NCBI GenBank assembly: GCA_031255355.1 | Contig: JAIRSR010000237.1 | Span: 1-8,172, forward strand | Length of the DNA stretch: 8,172 nucleotides | Direction: 5' to 3' | From: Clostridiales bacterium | GTDB taxonomy: Bacteria; Bacillota; Clostridia; Monoglobales; Firm-18 | In this document: one piece after another, positions 1 to 6,045 of the stretch | How positions within the stretch are numbered: position 1 is the first letter of the stretch | How the letters are laid out: the number at the start of each line of letters is the position of its first letter | Position numbers and translations under genes: made by a program | Notes under the pieces: model-generated | Databases searched by the model: none | What the model was told of the DNA's origin: nothing | Seen by the model: only the letters and a program-made list of their open reading frames with translations

Positions 1-846
1 GAAGCCCCTTTTACCGAGATTTTTGACGTTGCGGGGGCGGACGAGAATATGACCGCCGACCTCCGCTTTGCCGTCAAGTCGGTCGCCTACGACGCGGAGG
101 AGGACAGCGACGGCGATTGCAGGATTCTTGCCGCCGATGTGCGGGTCGGCTTCACCGGGCGCGTCACGCGCCAATTTGAGGTGGAAGTGGTAGAGGACAT
201 CTACAGCACCGAAACGGAGTTGCACGTCACGCGGAGCACCGCGTTGCTGGATAAAATGGTCGCGGATACGCAGACGCAGATCACCCTCAGCGACGCGGCG
301 GCATTGCCCGCAGAATCACCCGACATCGCGCGTGTGTACAACGTAATCGCCAAGCCGTACCTTGCCTCCGCGCGTGTGGAACACGGCAAAGCGGTGGTGG
401 AGGGCGTAATCGATACCTATATTTTGTATCTGTCGGACAGCCCTGAAAATCCGCTGTCCGCGTATAAGCACGAAACGAAGTTCAACCGCAGTCTGGACGC
501 GGAACACGCCCGCGACGATATGCTGTGCGACGTACATCTGGACGTGAGCGGTATAAGTTACACCATCGGCGGGGCGCGGGAGGTGCAATTGCGCTGTGTG
601 CTGGGCATCGGGGTGCGGGTAATCAGTTCGGATAAAATCGAGTACGTCAGCGATATTACAGCGGACGCGGAAGCGGTTGCCGTGCCGAAAACAAAATGCG
701 CGATTAAAATTTACTTCGTACAAAAGGGCGATAAGTTGTGGGACGTCGCGAAAAAATACCGAACCACAGCGGAGCGGATTTTGCAAGCGAACGAAATCGC
801 CGAGGAAGCGGAACTTGCCGTAGGGAAGCAACTGATTATTCCGTAG
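1..846 (+). CDS. sipL: SipL-like spore morphogenesis protein, SPOCS (DUF3794) and LysM domains, 5' end missing
   Basis: The reading frame is open from base 1, so the gene starts upstream; the ATG at 49 is internal. The 281 visible residues begin inside a SPOCS (DUF3794) domain (the PFTEIFDV motif is typical of it). A second SPOCS-like repeat follows at about residues 115-215, recognisable from the GKAVVEGVIDTYILYL stretch. A LysM domain forms the last 47 residues (about 235-281, with FVQKGDKLWDVAKKY near its start and GKQLIIP at the end). Known from the family: Clostridioides difficile SipL has this layout, with several SPOCS domains and a C-terminal LysM; it binds the coat ATPase SpoIVA through LysM and is needed for coat localisation around the forespore. 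The same role in the mother cell is inferred here. No signal peptide can be judged because the N-terminus is missing. Other SPOCS/LysM coat proteins remain possible. The gene ends at a shared terminator facing the peptidase gene. Confidence 0.82.
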   Translation, partial: EAPFTEIFDVAGADENMTADLRFAVKSVAYDAEEDSDGDCRILAADVRVGFTGRVTRQFEVEVVEDIYSTETELHVTRSTALLDKMVADTQTQITLSDAAALPAESPDIARVYNVIAKPYLASARVEHGKAVVEGVIDTYILYLSDSPENPLSAYKHETKFNRSLDAEHARDDMLCDVHLDVSGISYTIGGAREVQLRCVLGIGVRVISSDKIEYVSDITADAEAVAVPKTKCAIKIYFVQKGDKLWDVAKKYRTTAERILQANEIAEEAELAVGKQLIIP

Positions 847-913
847 GACGCGCGGACTTGCGAAAGTTTGTTTATTACAACAAAATATAACATGAAATTT
901 CGGCAAAACATAC

Positions 914-945
914 AAAAATGGATGGCGCGGTTGCCATCCATTTTT
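914..945. terminator. Bidirectional intrinsic terminator between converging genes
   Basis: A perfect inverted repeat has 13-nt arms at 914-926 (AAAAATGGATGGC) and 933-945 (GCCATCCATTTTT) with a 6-nt loop, GCGGTT. The stem is followed by a T run on the + strand and, because of the A run at 914-918, by a T run on the - strand as well. It sits 67 nt past the stop of the spore gene and 11 nt past the stop of the leftward peptidase gene, so it can end both transcripts. This is the only hairpin with terminator form that I see in the window. Confidence 0.88.
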
Positions 946-956
946 TGCGCGTTTTA

Positions 957-2129
957 TTACACGACAATAATTTCAGACCCACCGCCGGTCAAACACTCCC
1001 CGCCGTCCGGCGTGACGAGGTAGGTATCCTCTACGCCGACCATGCCCGCACCCGCCATGCCTTTTTTCGGCTCTAAGGCAATGACGGTGTTTTCGCGGAG
1101 CGGCGCGTCGAAGCCCTTGGCGATGACCGGCGTTTCGTCCACCCGCAAGCCTACGCCGTGTCCCAAAAATCCCGCCCGCCTGCCGCCGAAACCCATGAAA
1201 TTTTCCAAAAACGCCTTGTCCAACCCGCCGATTATATCAGCATATATCTGTGACGGAAGATTGCCCGGCTTTAACAGCGCGGCGGCTTCTTTTTGAATTT
1301 CCATACACTTTTTATGCGCGGCGGCAACCTCCTCTGACGGTGCGGCGCCGAACATATAAACTTGCGTCTTGTCAGTGTGATAGCCCTCTACGCCGTAAGC
1401 GAAATCCAGAAACACTAAATCCCCTTTTTGCAAAAGCCGCTCTCTGCCGCCGATCGCGGGCGACGCGGGCCCCATGCCGCGCATACCGCCGGGGCCGTCG
1501 AAACAGGTGGGGTACAGCGAATTTTCGCCGAAGCCCATTTGTCCGAGCGGCATTTCCGTTTGGAACATACCGAAGCGGATTACCCCTTGGTGTCCGTGAC
1601 GGAGCATGGCGCGGTAGACCTCTCCCGTGAACTCCGCTTCGCTGACGCCCTCTTGGAGCAGCGCGGGGACTACGTTGGTCAAAAAGTCGTTGTGCAGCCG
1701 CCCCGCCTGACGCGTACAATCCCGCTCATACGCGCTTTTTACGGAACGGACGGACGCAATAAGCGCGTCTGCGGAACGGACTTCTTCCATAATAAAATGT
1801 TTTTCCAAACGCGCCGCCATAGCAAGGGGGATGATTTCCGTTTCCAAATAGGTAACGCCGAGGTTGCCGCCAATCACGGCGGCGGCGTCCCTGTAACTCC
1901 TCATGGGATAGACAACCGGCAAAGGGCATTCCAACTTTGCGCGTTCAAAGCCGCGCCGCGTGAAGTAATACACCCCGCCGTTATTTCGGATCACCAGCAG
2001 ACCGTCCTGCAGCGTTCCGCATAGGTAATATTGATTGATTTTGTCCGTGACCAAAAGGGTGTCCCACTGATTCCCCAACGCCGCGCGAACCGCGTGGATT
2101 CTCTGTTCCAACTCTTGCCCCGCAACCAT
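957..2129 (-). CDS. M24 family metallopeptidase (Xaa-Pro aminopeptidase/dipeptidase-like)
   Basis: The product has 390 residues when started at the ATG at 2129, which has an AGGAGGT ribosome binding site 5 nt upstream. An in-frame ATG at 2153 would add 8 residues but lies upstream of that site. The N-terminal part (about 1-125) is a creatinase-N type domain. The C-terminal part (about 135-390) is the pita-bread M24 catalytic domain. All five dinuclear metal ligands can be placed: D242 (LVFLDFAYG), D253 (YHTDKTQVY), H324 (FLGHGVGL), E353 (IALEPKKGM) and E367 (GVEDTYLV). The family removes N-terminal residues before proline or cleaves Xaa-Pro dipeptides; creatinase-like relatives act on other C-N bonds, so the exact substrate is open. 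No signal peptide or membrane helix is seen, so the enzyme is probably cytoplasmic. It appears to be a single-gene unit, diverging from the regulator operon and ending at the shared terminator. Confidence 0.9.
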   Translation of the reverse strand: MVAGQELEQRIHAVRAALGNQWDTLLVTDKINQYYLCGTLQDGLLVIRNNGGVYYFTRRGFERAKLECPLPVVYPMRSYRDAAAVIGGNLGVTYLETEIIPLAMAARLEKHFIMEEVRSADALIASVRSVKSAYERDCTRQAGRLHNDFLTNVVPALLQEGVSEAEFTGEVYRAMLRHGHQGVIRFGMFQTEMPLGQMGFGENSLYPTCFDGPGGMRGMGPASPAIGGRERLLQKGDLVFLDFAYGVEGYHTDKTQVYMFGAAPSEEVAAAHKKCMEIQKEAAALLKPGNLPSQIYADIIGGLDKAFLENFMGFGGRRAGFLGHGVGLRVDETPVIAKGFDAPLRENTVIALEPKKGMAGAGMVGVEDTYLVTPDGGECLTGGGSEIIVV

Positions 2130-2134
2130 ACCGT

Positions 2135-2141
2135 ACCTCCT
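2135..2141 (-). promoter_or_regulatory. Ribosome binding site that sets the peptidase start
   Basis: On the minus strand the sequence reads AGGAGGT, a near-perfect anti-16S match, ending 5 nt before the ATG at 2129. It lies inside the longer open frame that starts at 2153, so it argues strongly for the shorter 390-residue protein. Confidence 0.85.
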
Positions 2142-2178
2142 AACTGAATACATAGGTCCTTGATTTTATTTTATATGT

Positions 2179-2193
2179 TGTATATAGTATACA
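2179..2193. promoter_or_regulatory. Operator-like dyad TGTATA-TAG-TATACA
   Basis: A perfect inverted repeat has 6-nt arms (TGTATA at 2179-2184, TATACA at 2188-2193) and a 3-nt centre. It covers the candidate -10 box of the leftward peptidase gene, so a dimeric repressor bound here would block that promoter. No regulator can be assigned from the sequence, and short palindromes arise easily in AT-rich DNA. Confidence 0.35.
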
Positions 2194-2214
2194 TGAATTT
2201 ATAACAAAAGTCTA
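2186..2214 (-). promoter_or_regulatory. Candidate promoter of the M24 peptidase gene
   Basis: On the minus strand a TAGACT box (bases 2209-2214, 4 of 6 against TTGACA) is followed after 17 nt by TATACT (bases 2186-2191, 5 of 6 against TATAAT). Transcription would begin near 2179, about 50 nt before the ATG. The region is very AT-rich and other -10-like hexamers exist (for example TATAAA further downstream), so the exact position is uncertain. Confidence 0.35.
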
Positions 2215-2245
2215 TACCGTTTCGAGGGATATTCAAAAAAATTGT

Positions 2246-2260
2246 ATACCCCTCGGGTAT
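2246..2260. promoter_or_regulatory. Operator-like dyad ATACCC-CTC-GGGTAT
   Basis: A perfect inverted repeat has 6-nt arms at 2246-2251 and 2255-2260 and a 3-nt centre. It includes GC pairs, which makes it less likely than the neighbouring AT-rich dyad to be chance. It lies about 27 nt upstream of the -35 box of the rightward promoter and about 32 nt behind the -35 box of the candidate leftward promoter, a place suited to an activator. It is too short and lacks a T run, so it is not a terminator. Confidence 0.35.
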
Positions 2261-2268
2261 GTAAGGAT

Positions 2269-2286
2269 GATAGCGTTACCGCTGTC
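2269..2286. promoter_or_regulatory. Imperfect palindrome abutting the -35 box, cre-like
   Basis: GATAGCG (2269-2275) and CGCTGTC (2280-2286) form an inverted repeat with one mismatch around TTAC, directly next to the -35 box at 2287. The overlapping bases 2267-2281 match 8 of the 10 defined positions of the B. subtilis catabolite response element consensus WTGNAANCGNWNNCW (mismatches at 2271 and 2281). CcpA-type control would suit a sugar uptake operon, but the match is imperfect. Confidence 0.35.
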
Positions 2287-2316
2287 TTTACAAGTGTTTC
2301 TGTGAAATGGTATATT
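2287..2316 (+). promoter_or_regulatory. Promoter of the regulator-oxidoreductase-transporter operon
   Basis: TTTACA (2287-2292, 5 of 6 against TTGACA) is followed after 18 nt by TATATT (2311-2316, 5 of 6 against TATAAT). A TGG at 2308-2310 directly before it gives an extended -10. This is a good vegetative sigma-A type match. Transcription would begin near 2323, leaving a leader of about 85 nt before the ATG at 2409. Confidence 0.6.
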
Positions 2317-2395
2317 ATCTGATAATTTAACGGTTGATTTTTAAGGAGTGTCATATTATGCTAAAAATAGGTGATTTTTCTTGCCACTTCCGTGT

Positions 2396-2402
2396 AAAGG
2401 AG
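2396..2402 (+). promoter_or_regulatory. Ribosome binding site chosen for the AraC regulator
   Basis: AAAGGAG ends 6 nt before the ATG at 2409. A competing site, AAGGAG at 2343-2348, stands 9 nt before an in-frame ATG at 2358. The downstream pair is preferred because the 17 codons between the two ATGs are AT-rich and unlike the rest of the gene, and because the first membrane helix then starts about 13 residues from the N-terminus. Confidence 0.6.
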
Positions 2403-2408
2403 TCGTTT

Positions 2409-4694
2409 ATGTTTAAGTTTCCCCGTGTTGACACAAAGGGCAAATGGTTCATATCGTATCTGCTTGTACTTTGCGTGCCGATTTTCATGTGCATTGCCCT
2501 GTGGTTTTATATGCAGGTTTCCATTAACAACGAGCGCGTCATCGAGGGCCGTCTGCAAATCGACAACGTCATTAAGGGCGTTGAGGCGGAGGCGGCGGAA
2601 AATGCCACGGCGGTCAGTTACTTCAACCAAAGCGGCGTTTTGCGGGACGCGGTCGGGCTGTTGAATTTGGACGGTGAGGAAAAACAGCGCGTACTGTACA
2701 GACTTTCCGGCATCATCGACGAATACGCGATGCAAACGGGGTTAGAGGATACTGTGTTTATCTATCTTAGGCGCATTGACACCATTGTCACGGGGGAGGG
2801 CTATTACAGCCCGCTTGCCTATTGGCGCAGGTATTACGCGGATAGCGGGGTGAGTTTTTCGCAGTGGCAGACGATTATCTCCAAAAGCCTTGACGTGAAA
2901 TACAATTTGTATTCCATGAATTTTAAGGACAAAAACGGCGCGGAGTACCAGAGTTTTCTGCATACCACGATTTTGCGCAGGGAGAGCAACTTGAATTACT
3001 CCGTACTCGCGGTGCAAAGCGCGCGCCCGATTCACTACAGCCGCGACATGGGAAGCGCGTACTTCGTCATCTATGACGGCGCGGGGGAGTTGGTTTACGG
3101 CTCCGGCAACGTCAAAAACGAGATGCTTCCCGTACTGCTCCGCAGCGGGACGGACGAAATCTTGAAAATCGGCGTAGACCGTTACATCATCAACCATGAA
3201 ATGTCCGGGCAGTTGGGTTTTCGCTTCGTCGTCGCGGTGCGCATGTATGACGTGTTCACAAGTTCGCCGCAGCCGTTTGTGTACATGGGGGTGATTATGA
3301 TTGTCAGCCTTTTGTGCATTTGGCTTTTGTGGCGCATCTCGAAAAAGAACTACACCGTTATGGATAGAATCGTGTCGAAACTGAAAAGTTTTCGCGGCAA
3401 GGGCGGTTCCGCAAACGAAGTGACCATGATCAACCACTTGATTGACCGTATGTTAAAGGAAAATCAAGACAGGGAACGCCTGCTGCTGAAACAGCGGAAT
3501 TACTTCACCGCGCTGAACGTCAGCCGCTTGCTTAGCGGACAAGTCAAGGCGTTTGAGAGTATCCAAGAGGGGCTTGTGGACGAGGAACGGCTTAAATTTT
3601 TGAGTTATTACTTCGCGGTGGTCGTCATTGTGCTGGAGGATTACAAAAGTTTCTTTGACGCGGGGACTTCGGACGTCGCCTCGGAGGAAGTAGACCTTGT
3701 GCGGTTCGCGATTAAAAACGTATCGGAGGAAGTCGTGGCGGCAAGCGGCAATTTGGCGTACTTTGCCGATATGGAAAACGTCGCGACACTGCTGATTTCG
3801 TTCGCGCCGGAGCCTATCGAAAGCGCGAAGCAAACGCTTGCCGAAAATTGCCGTTTTATACAGTCTTTTTTGAAACAGCAGTTGAAAATCAAAACCACGG
3901 TATCGATCAGCAACGTCTGCATGGGGTTGAGCGATATACAGACGGTTTACAAGCAAGCGTTGGAAATCGCGGAGTATAAATACATGCTCGGCGAAGAGTT
4001 GATTATCACGCCGGACGATATTGAAATCCAAAAAGAGGTGCGCTACGGTTACACGCAGGAGCGCGAGGGGCTTTTGGTGAACATGATTAAGTTGGGCGAC
4101 GCGGAACGCGCCACCGCGCTGATTAGCGACGTGTTGGAGCCGGAGGGCGGGCAGCGTCTGATCGACCTCAAGCAGGCGCAGTTGATGTCGTATGACATCG
4201 CGGCGACTTTACTCCGCTTTTGCGGCGAAGCGGATATTGACGAAGCGGATTTCAGCGAAAACGCGTTTTTGGAAGCGTTGACCGACGCGAAAAACGTGGA
4301 GGGGGTGAAAACGGTAATCACGGACGCGGCGCGGCGGTTGTGCGACCGTCACCAAGACGCGGCGGCACATTCCCTCGCGAAGCGGGTTTCGGCGTATATC
4401 GAGGAGGCGTTCGCGGATCACAGCCTTAGCGTTTCGCGGATTGCGGAGCGGTTCCACCTGCACCCGACGTATATGTCCAATATGTTTCGTGAAAAAATGG
4501 GCATCGGCATGTTAGAGTACATCAACAAGGTGCGCGTTAGTAAATCGTCTGAACTTTTGGTGACTACGGGGCTGAACATCAATGAAATTTCCGAAAGGGT
4601 CGGCTATATCAGCACAAATACATACATACGGATATTCAAGAAAATCACGGGCGTTACGCCCGGTCAATACAGAATTATGGAGGTCGGGAAATGA
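2409..4694 (+). CDS. Membrane-anchored AraC-family transcriptional regulator (YesS-like)
   Basis: With the start at 2409 the product has 761 residues; an in-frame ATG at 2358 would give 778. Visible order: membrane helix about 13-35 (ISYLLVLCVPIFMCIALW), an extracytoplasmic sensor region about 36-288, a second helix about 290-309 (VYMGVIMIVSLLCIWLLW), a cytoplasmic linker region of about 350 residues, and a C-terminal AraC domain at about 657-757. The latter holds two helix-turn-helix units (LSVSRIAERFHLHPTYMSN and LNINEISERVGYISTNTY) and ends in the classic GVTPGQYR. This layout matches large one-component regulators such as B. subtilis YesS, which activates pectin/rhamnogalacturonan genes. 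An external ligand is probably sensed and the downstream genes activated; this role is inferred from the family and position. The stop overlaps the start of the next gene (ATGA), so the two are translationally coupled. The ligand cannot be read from the sequence. Confidence 0.9.
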   Translation: MFKFPRVDTKGKWFISYLLVLCVPIFMCIALWFYMQVSINNERVIEGRLQIDNVIKGVEAEAAENATAVSYFNQSGVLRDAVGLLNLDGEEKQRVLYRLSGIIDEYAMQTGLEDTVFIYLRRIDTIVTGEGYYSPLAYWRRYYADSGVSFSQWQTIISKSLDVKYNLYSMNFKDKNGAEYQSFLHTTILRRESNLNYSVLAVQSARPIHYSRDMGSAYFVIYDGAGELVYGSGNVKNEMLPVLLRSGTDEILKIGVDRYIINHEMSGQLGFRFVVAVRMYDVFTSSPQPFVYMGVIMIVSLLCIWLLWRISKKNYTVMDRIVSKLKSFRGKGGSANEVTMINHLIDRMLKENQDRERLLLKQRNYFTALNVSRLLSGQVKAFESIQEGLVDEERLKFLSYYFAVVVIVLEDYKSFFDAGTSDVASEEVDLVRFAIKNVSEEVVAASGNLAYFADMENVATLLISFAPEPIESAKQTLAENCRFIQSFLKQQLKIKTTVSISNVCMGLSDIQTVYKQALEIAEYKYMLGEELIITPDDIEIQKEVRYGYTQEREGLLVNMIKLGDAERATALISDVLEPEGGQRLIDLKQAQLMSYDIAATLLRFCGEADIDEADFSENAFLEALTDAKNVEGVKTVITDAARRLCDRHQDAAAHSLAKRVSAYIEEAFADHSLSVSRIAERFHLHPTYMSNMFREKMGIGMLEYINKVRVSKSSELLVTTGLNINEISERVGYISTNTYIRIFKKITGVTPGQYRIMEVGK

Positions 4695-5989
4695 CGGAGG
4701 AACGCCTTGGCAAGGGGATAAAAAGTTCAAGGGAAACAGAGGTTTTAGTCATCGGCGCGGGGCCCGCCGGAATGTGTGCGGCAGTGGCGGCGGCGCGAAG
4801 CGGGGCGAAAACCCTGTTGGTGGATAAAAACGGCGTTCCGGGCGGCAACCTTACGCTGGGCTACGTCGGACCGGTGATGGGAAAGGTCTGCGGCGGCACG
4901 CTCGCGGACGAGGTTGCGCAATTGCTCGGCGTGTATGACAAATTCGAGGTGCACTTCGACAGCGAACGCGCCAAAATACGGCTTTGCGGCTGGCTGGACG
5001 GGCAGGAAAATTTAAGCCTTTTGCTCGGGTGTACGCTCACGGAAGTCACGCGTGACGGCAGCGCGGTAACAGGCGCGGTGTTCTCTCACGCGGGCGGCGG
5101 GATTGCCGTATCAGCGCGGCAGATTGTGGATTGTACCGGGGACGGCACGGCGGCGTACCTCGCGGGTGCGCGGTACGAAATCGGCAGAGCGCGTGACGGC
5201 TTGGTACAGCCGGTGAGCCTGATGTTTACGCTGTCCGGCGTGGACGAGGCAATCGCGGGGGTATGCCGCCACGAGGAGGACGACTTCGCTATTCCGCAAG
5301 GCAGTTACTTACAAACGGTGGCACAGGCGAACAAGGACGGAATCCTCCCCGCGAGCGTAGGCATTATACGGCTGTACCGCTCTGTAATCCCGGGGGAACG
5401 CATGGTGAACGCGGTGCAGGCGAACGGCGTAGACCCGCTGGACGCGGAGCAAATGACCCGCGCGGAGTTGGACTTGCGCGTGCAGGAACAGTGTGTCATC
5501 GATTACCTTAGGCAAAAGATTCCGGGTTTTCAGAACGCGCGAATCAAGGGCAGTTCGTCCGTCACCGGGGTGCGGGAATCGCGGAGGATTACCGGGGATT
5601 ACATCTTGACCGGCGACGATTTGCTCAGCGGCAGGAAGTTCGCGGACGCGGCGGTGCACAACGCGGAGTTTTGCATTGACATACATAATCCCGAGGGGAC
5701 GGGGCAAGCGGAAGCGGAGGGCTGTCCCCCGCGCGTCAAGCCGTATGACATACCGTACCGTTGCCTAACGCCGCAAGGGGTGGACAATCTTTTGACCGCG
5801 GGGCGGTGCGTATCGGGGACGCATAGGGCGCACGCGTCGTATCGGGTAATGACGATTTGCATGGCGACGGGGCAGGCGGCGGGAACGGCGGCGGCGATTT
5901 GCGCGGCGGAGGGAATCAGCCCGCATAGCCTTAACGCGGAACGACTGCGGGAAGCGCTGATCGCGTCAGGCGTGAAGTTGTTAGAGTAA
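4691..5989 (+). CDS. FAD-dependent oxidoreductase, FAD_oxidored family (PF12831-like)
   Basis: The 432-residue product starts at an ATG overlapping the regulator's TGA, with GGAGG 7 nt upstream inside the regulator gene. The N-terminal Rossmann fold has GAGPAG at 22-27 after a beta strand (VLVIGAG) and an acidic residue, D45, at the end of the second strand for the FAD ribose. Further family marks are GGNLTLGYVGPVMG from 51, IVDCTGDG at 145-152, GDYILTGDDLLSG at 302-314, YDIPYRCLTPQGVDNLLTAGR at about 352-372 (the C-terminal FAD contact) and ATGQAAGTAAA at 392-402. No membrane helix, signal peptide or cysteine-cluster iron-sulfur site is seen, so it is probably a soluble cytoplasmic flavoenzyme. 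Family members are often found beside glycan uptake or degradation genes, but their substrates are mostly unknown. Here it sits between the sensor and the transporter, suggesting action on the imported compound. Confidence in the family is high, in the function low. Confidence 0.88.
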   Translation: MTEERLGKGIKSSRETEVLVIGAGPAGMCAAVAAARSGAKTLLVDKNGVPGGNLTLGYVGPVMGKVCGGTLADEVAQLLGVYDKFEVHFDSERAKIRLCGWLDGQENLSLLLGCTLTEVTRDGSAVTGAVFSHAGGGIAVSARQIVDCTGDGTAAYLAGARYEIGRARDGLVQPVSLMFTLSGVDEAIAGVCRHEEDDFAIPQGSYLQTVAQANKDGILPASVGIIRLYRSVIPGERMVNAVQANGVDPLDAEQMTRAELDLRVQEQCVIDYLRQKIPGFQNARIKGSSSVTGVRESRRITGDYILTGDDLLSGRKFADAAVHNAEFCIDIHNPEGTGQAEAEGCPPRVKPYDIPYRCLTPQGVDNLLTAGRCVSGTHRAHASYRVMTICMATGQAAGTAAAICAAEGISPHSLNAERLREALIASGVKLLE

Positions 5990-6031
5990 TTCCGCGAATT
6001 AAGAACAAACCAAATATTTTATTTTAATTTT

Positions 6032-6037
6032 AGGAGG
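6032..6037 (+). promoter_or_regulatory. Strong ribosome binding site of the solute-binding lipoprotein
   Basis: AGGAGG ends 8 nt before the ATG at 6046 in an AT-rich 56-nt gap. It is the fullest Shine-Dalgarno match in the operon, which fits the high copy number usually needed for a binding lipoprotein. Confidence 0.75.
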
Positions 6038-6045
6038 AAAATTTC

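Noticed and set aside
316..915. A 199-codon open frame on the - strand opposite the spore gene
   Set aside because: The + strand frame encodes clear SPOCS and LysM domains. The reverse frame shows no domain, and its start lies in the shared terminator region.
1428..2024. A 198-codon open frame on the + strand opposite the M24 peptidase
   Set aside because: It is a shadow frame of a GC-rich gene. The product is rich in arginine and histidine with no recognisable domain, and the opposite strand carries a complete catalytic domain with all metal ligands and a strong ribosome site.
2154..2408. A riboswitch or attenuator in the leader of the regulator operon
   Set aside because: The predicted leader after about 2323 is only about 85 nt, has no strong stem followed by a T run, and shows no recognisable riboswitch core. 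The dyads lie upstream of the predicted transcription start.
2742..3437. Long reverse-strand frames opposite the AraC regulator
   Set aside because: They have shadow-frame composition (many H, R, V, A) and no motif, and the + strand is convincingly coding throughout.
5990..6045. An internal promoter before the binding lipoprotein
   Set aside because: The gap is AT-rich with TATTTT-like hexamers, but no -35 box at a proper distance is convincing. It is more simply the leader of an operon-internal gene with a strong ribosome site.
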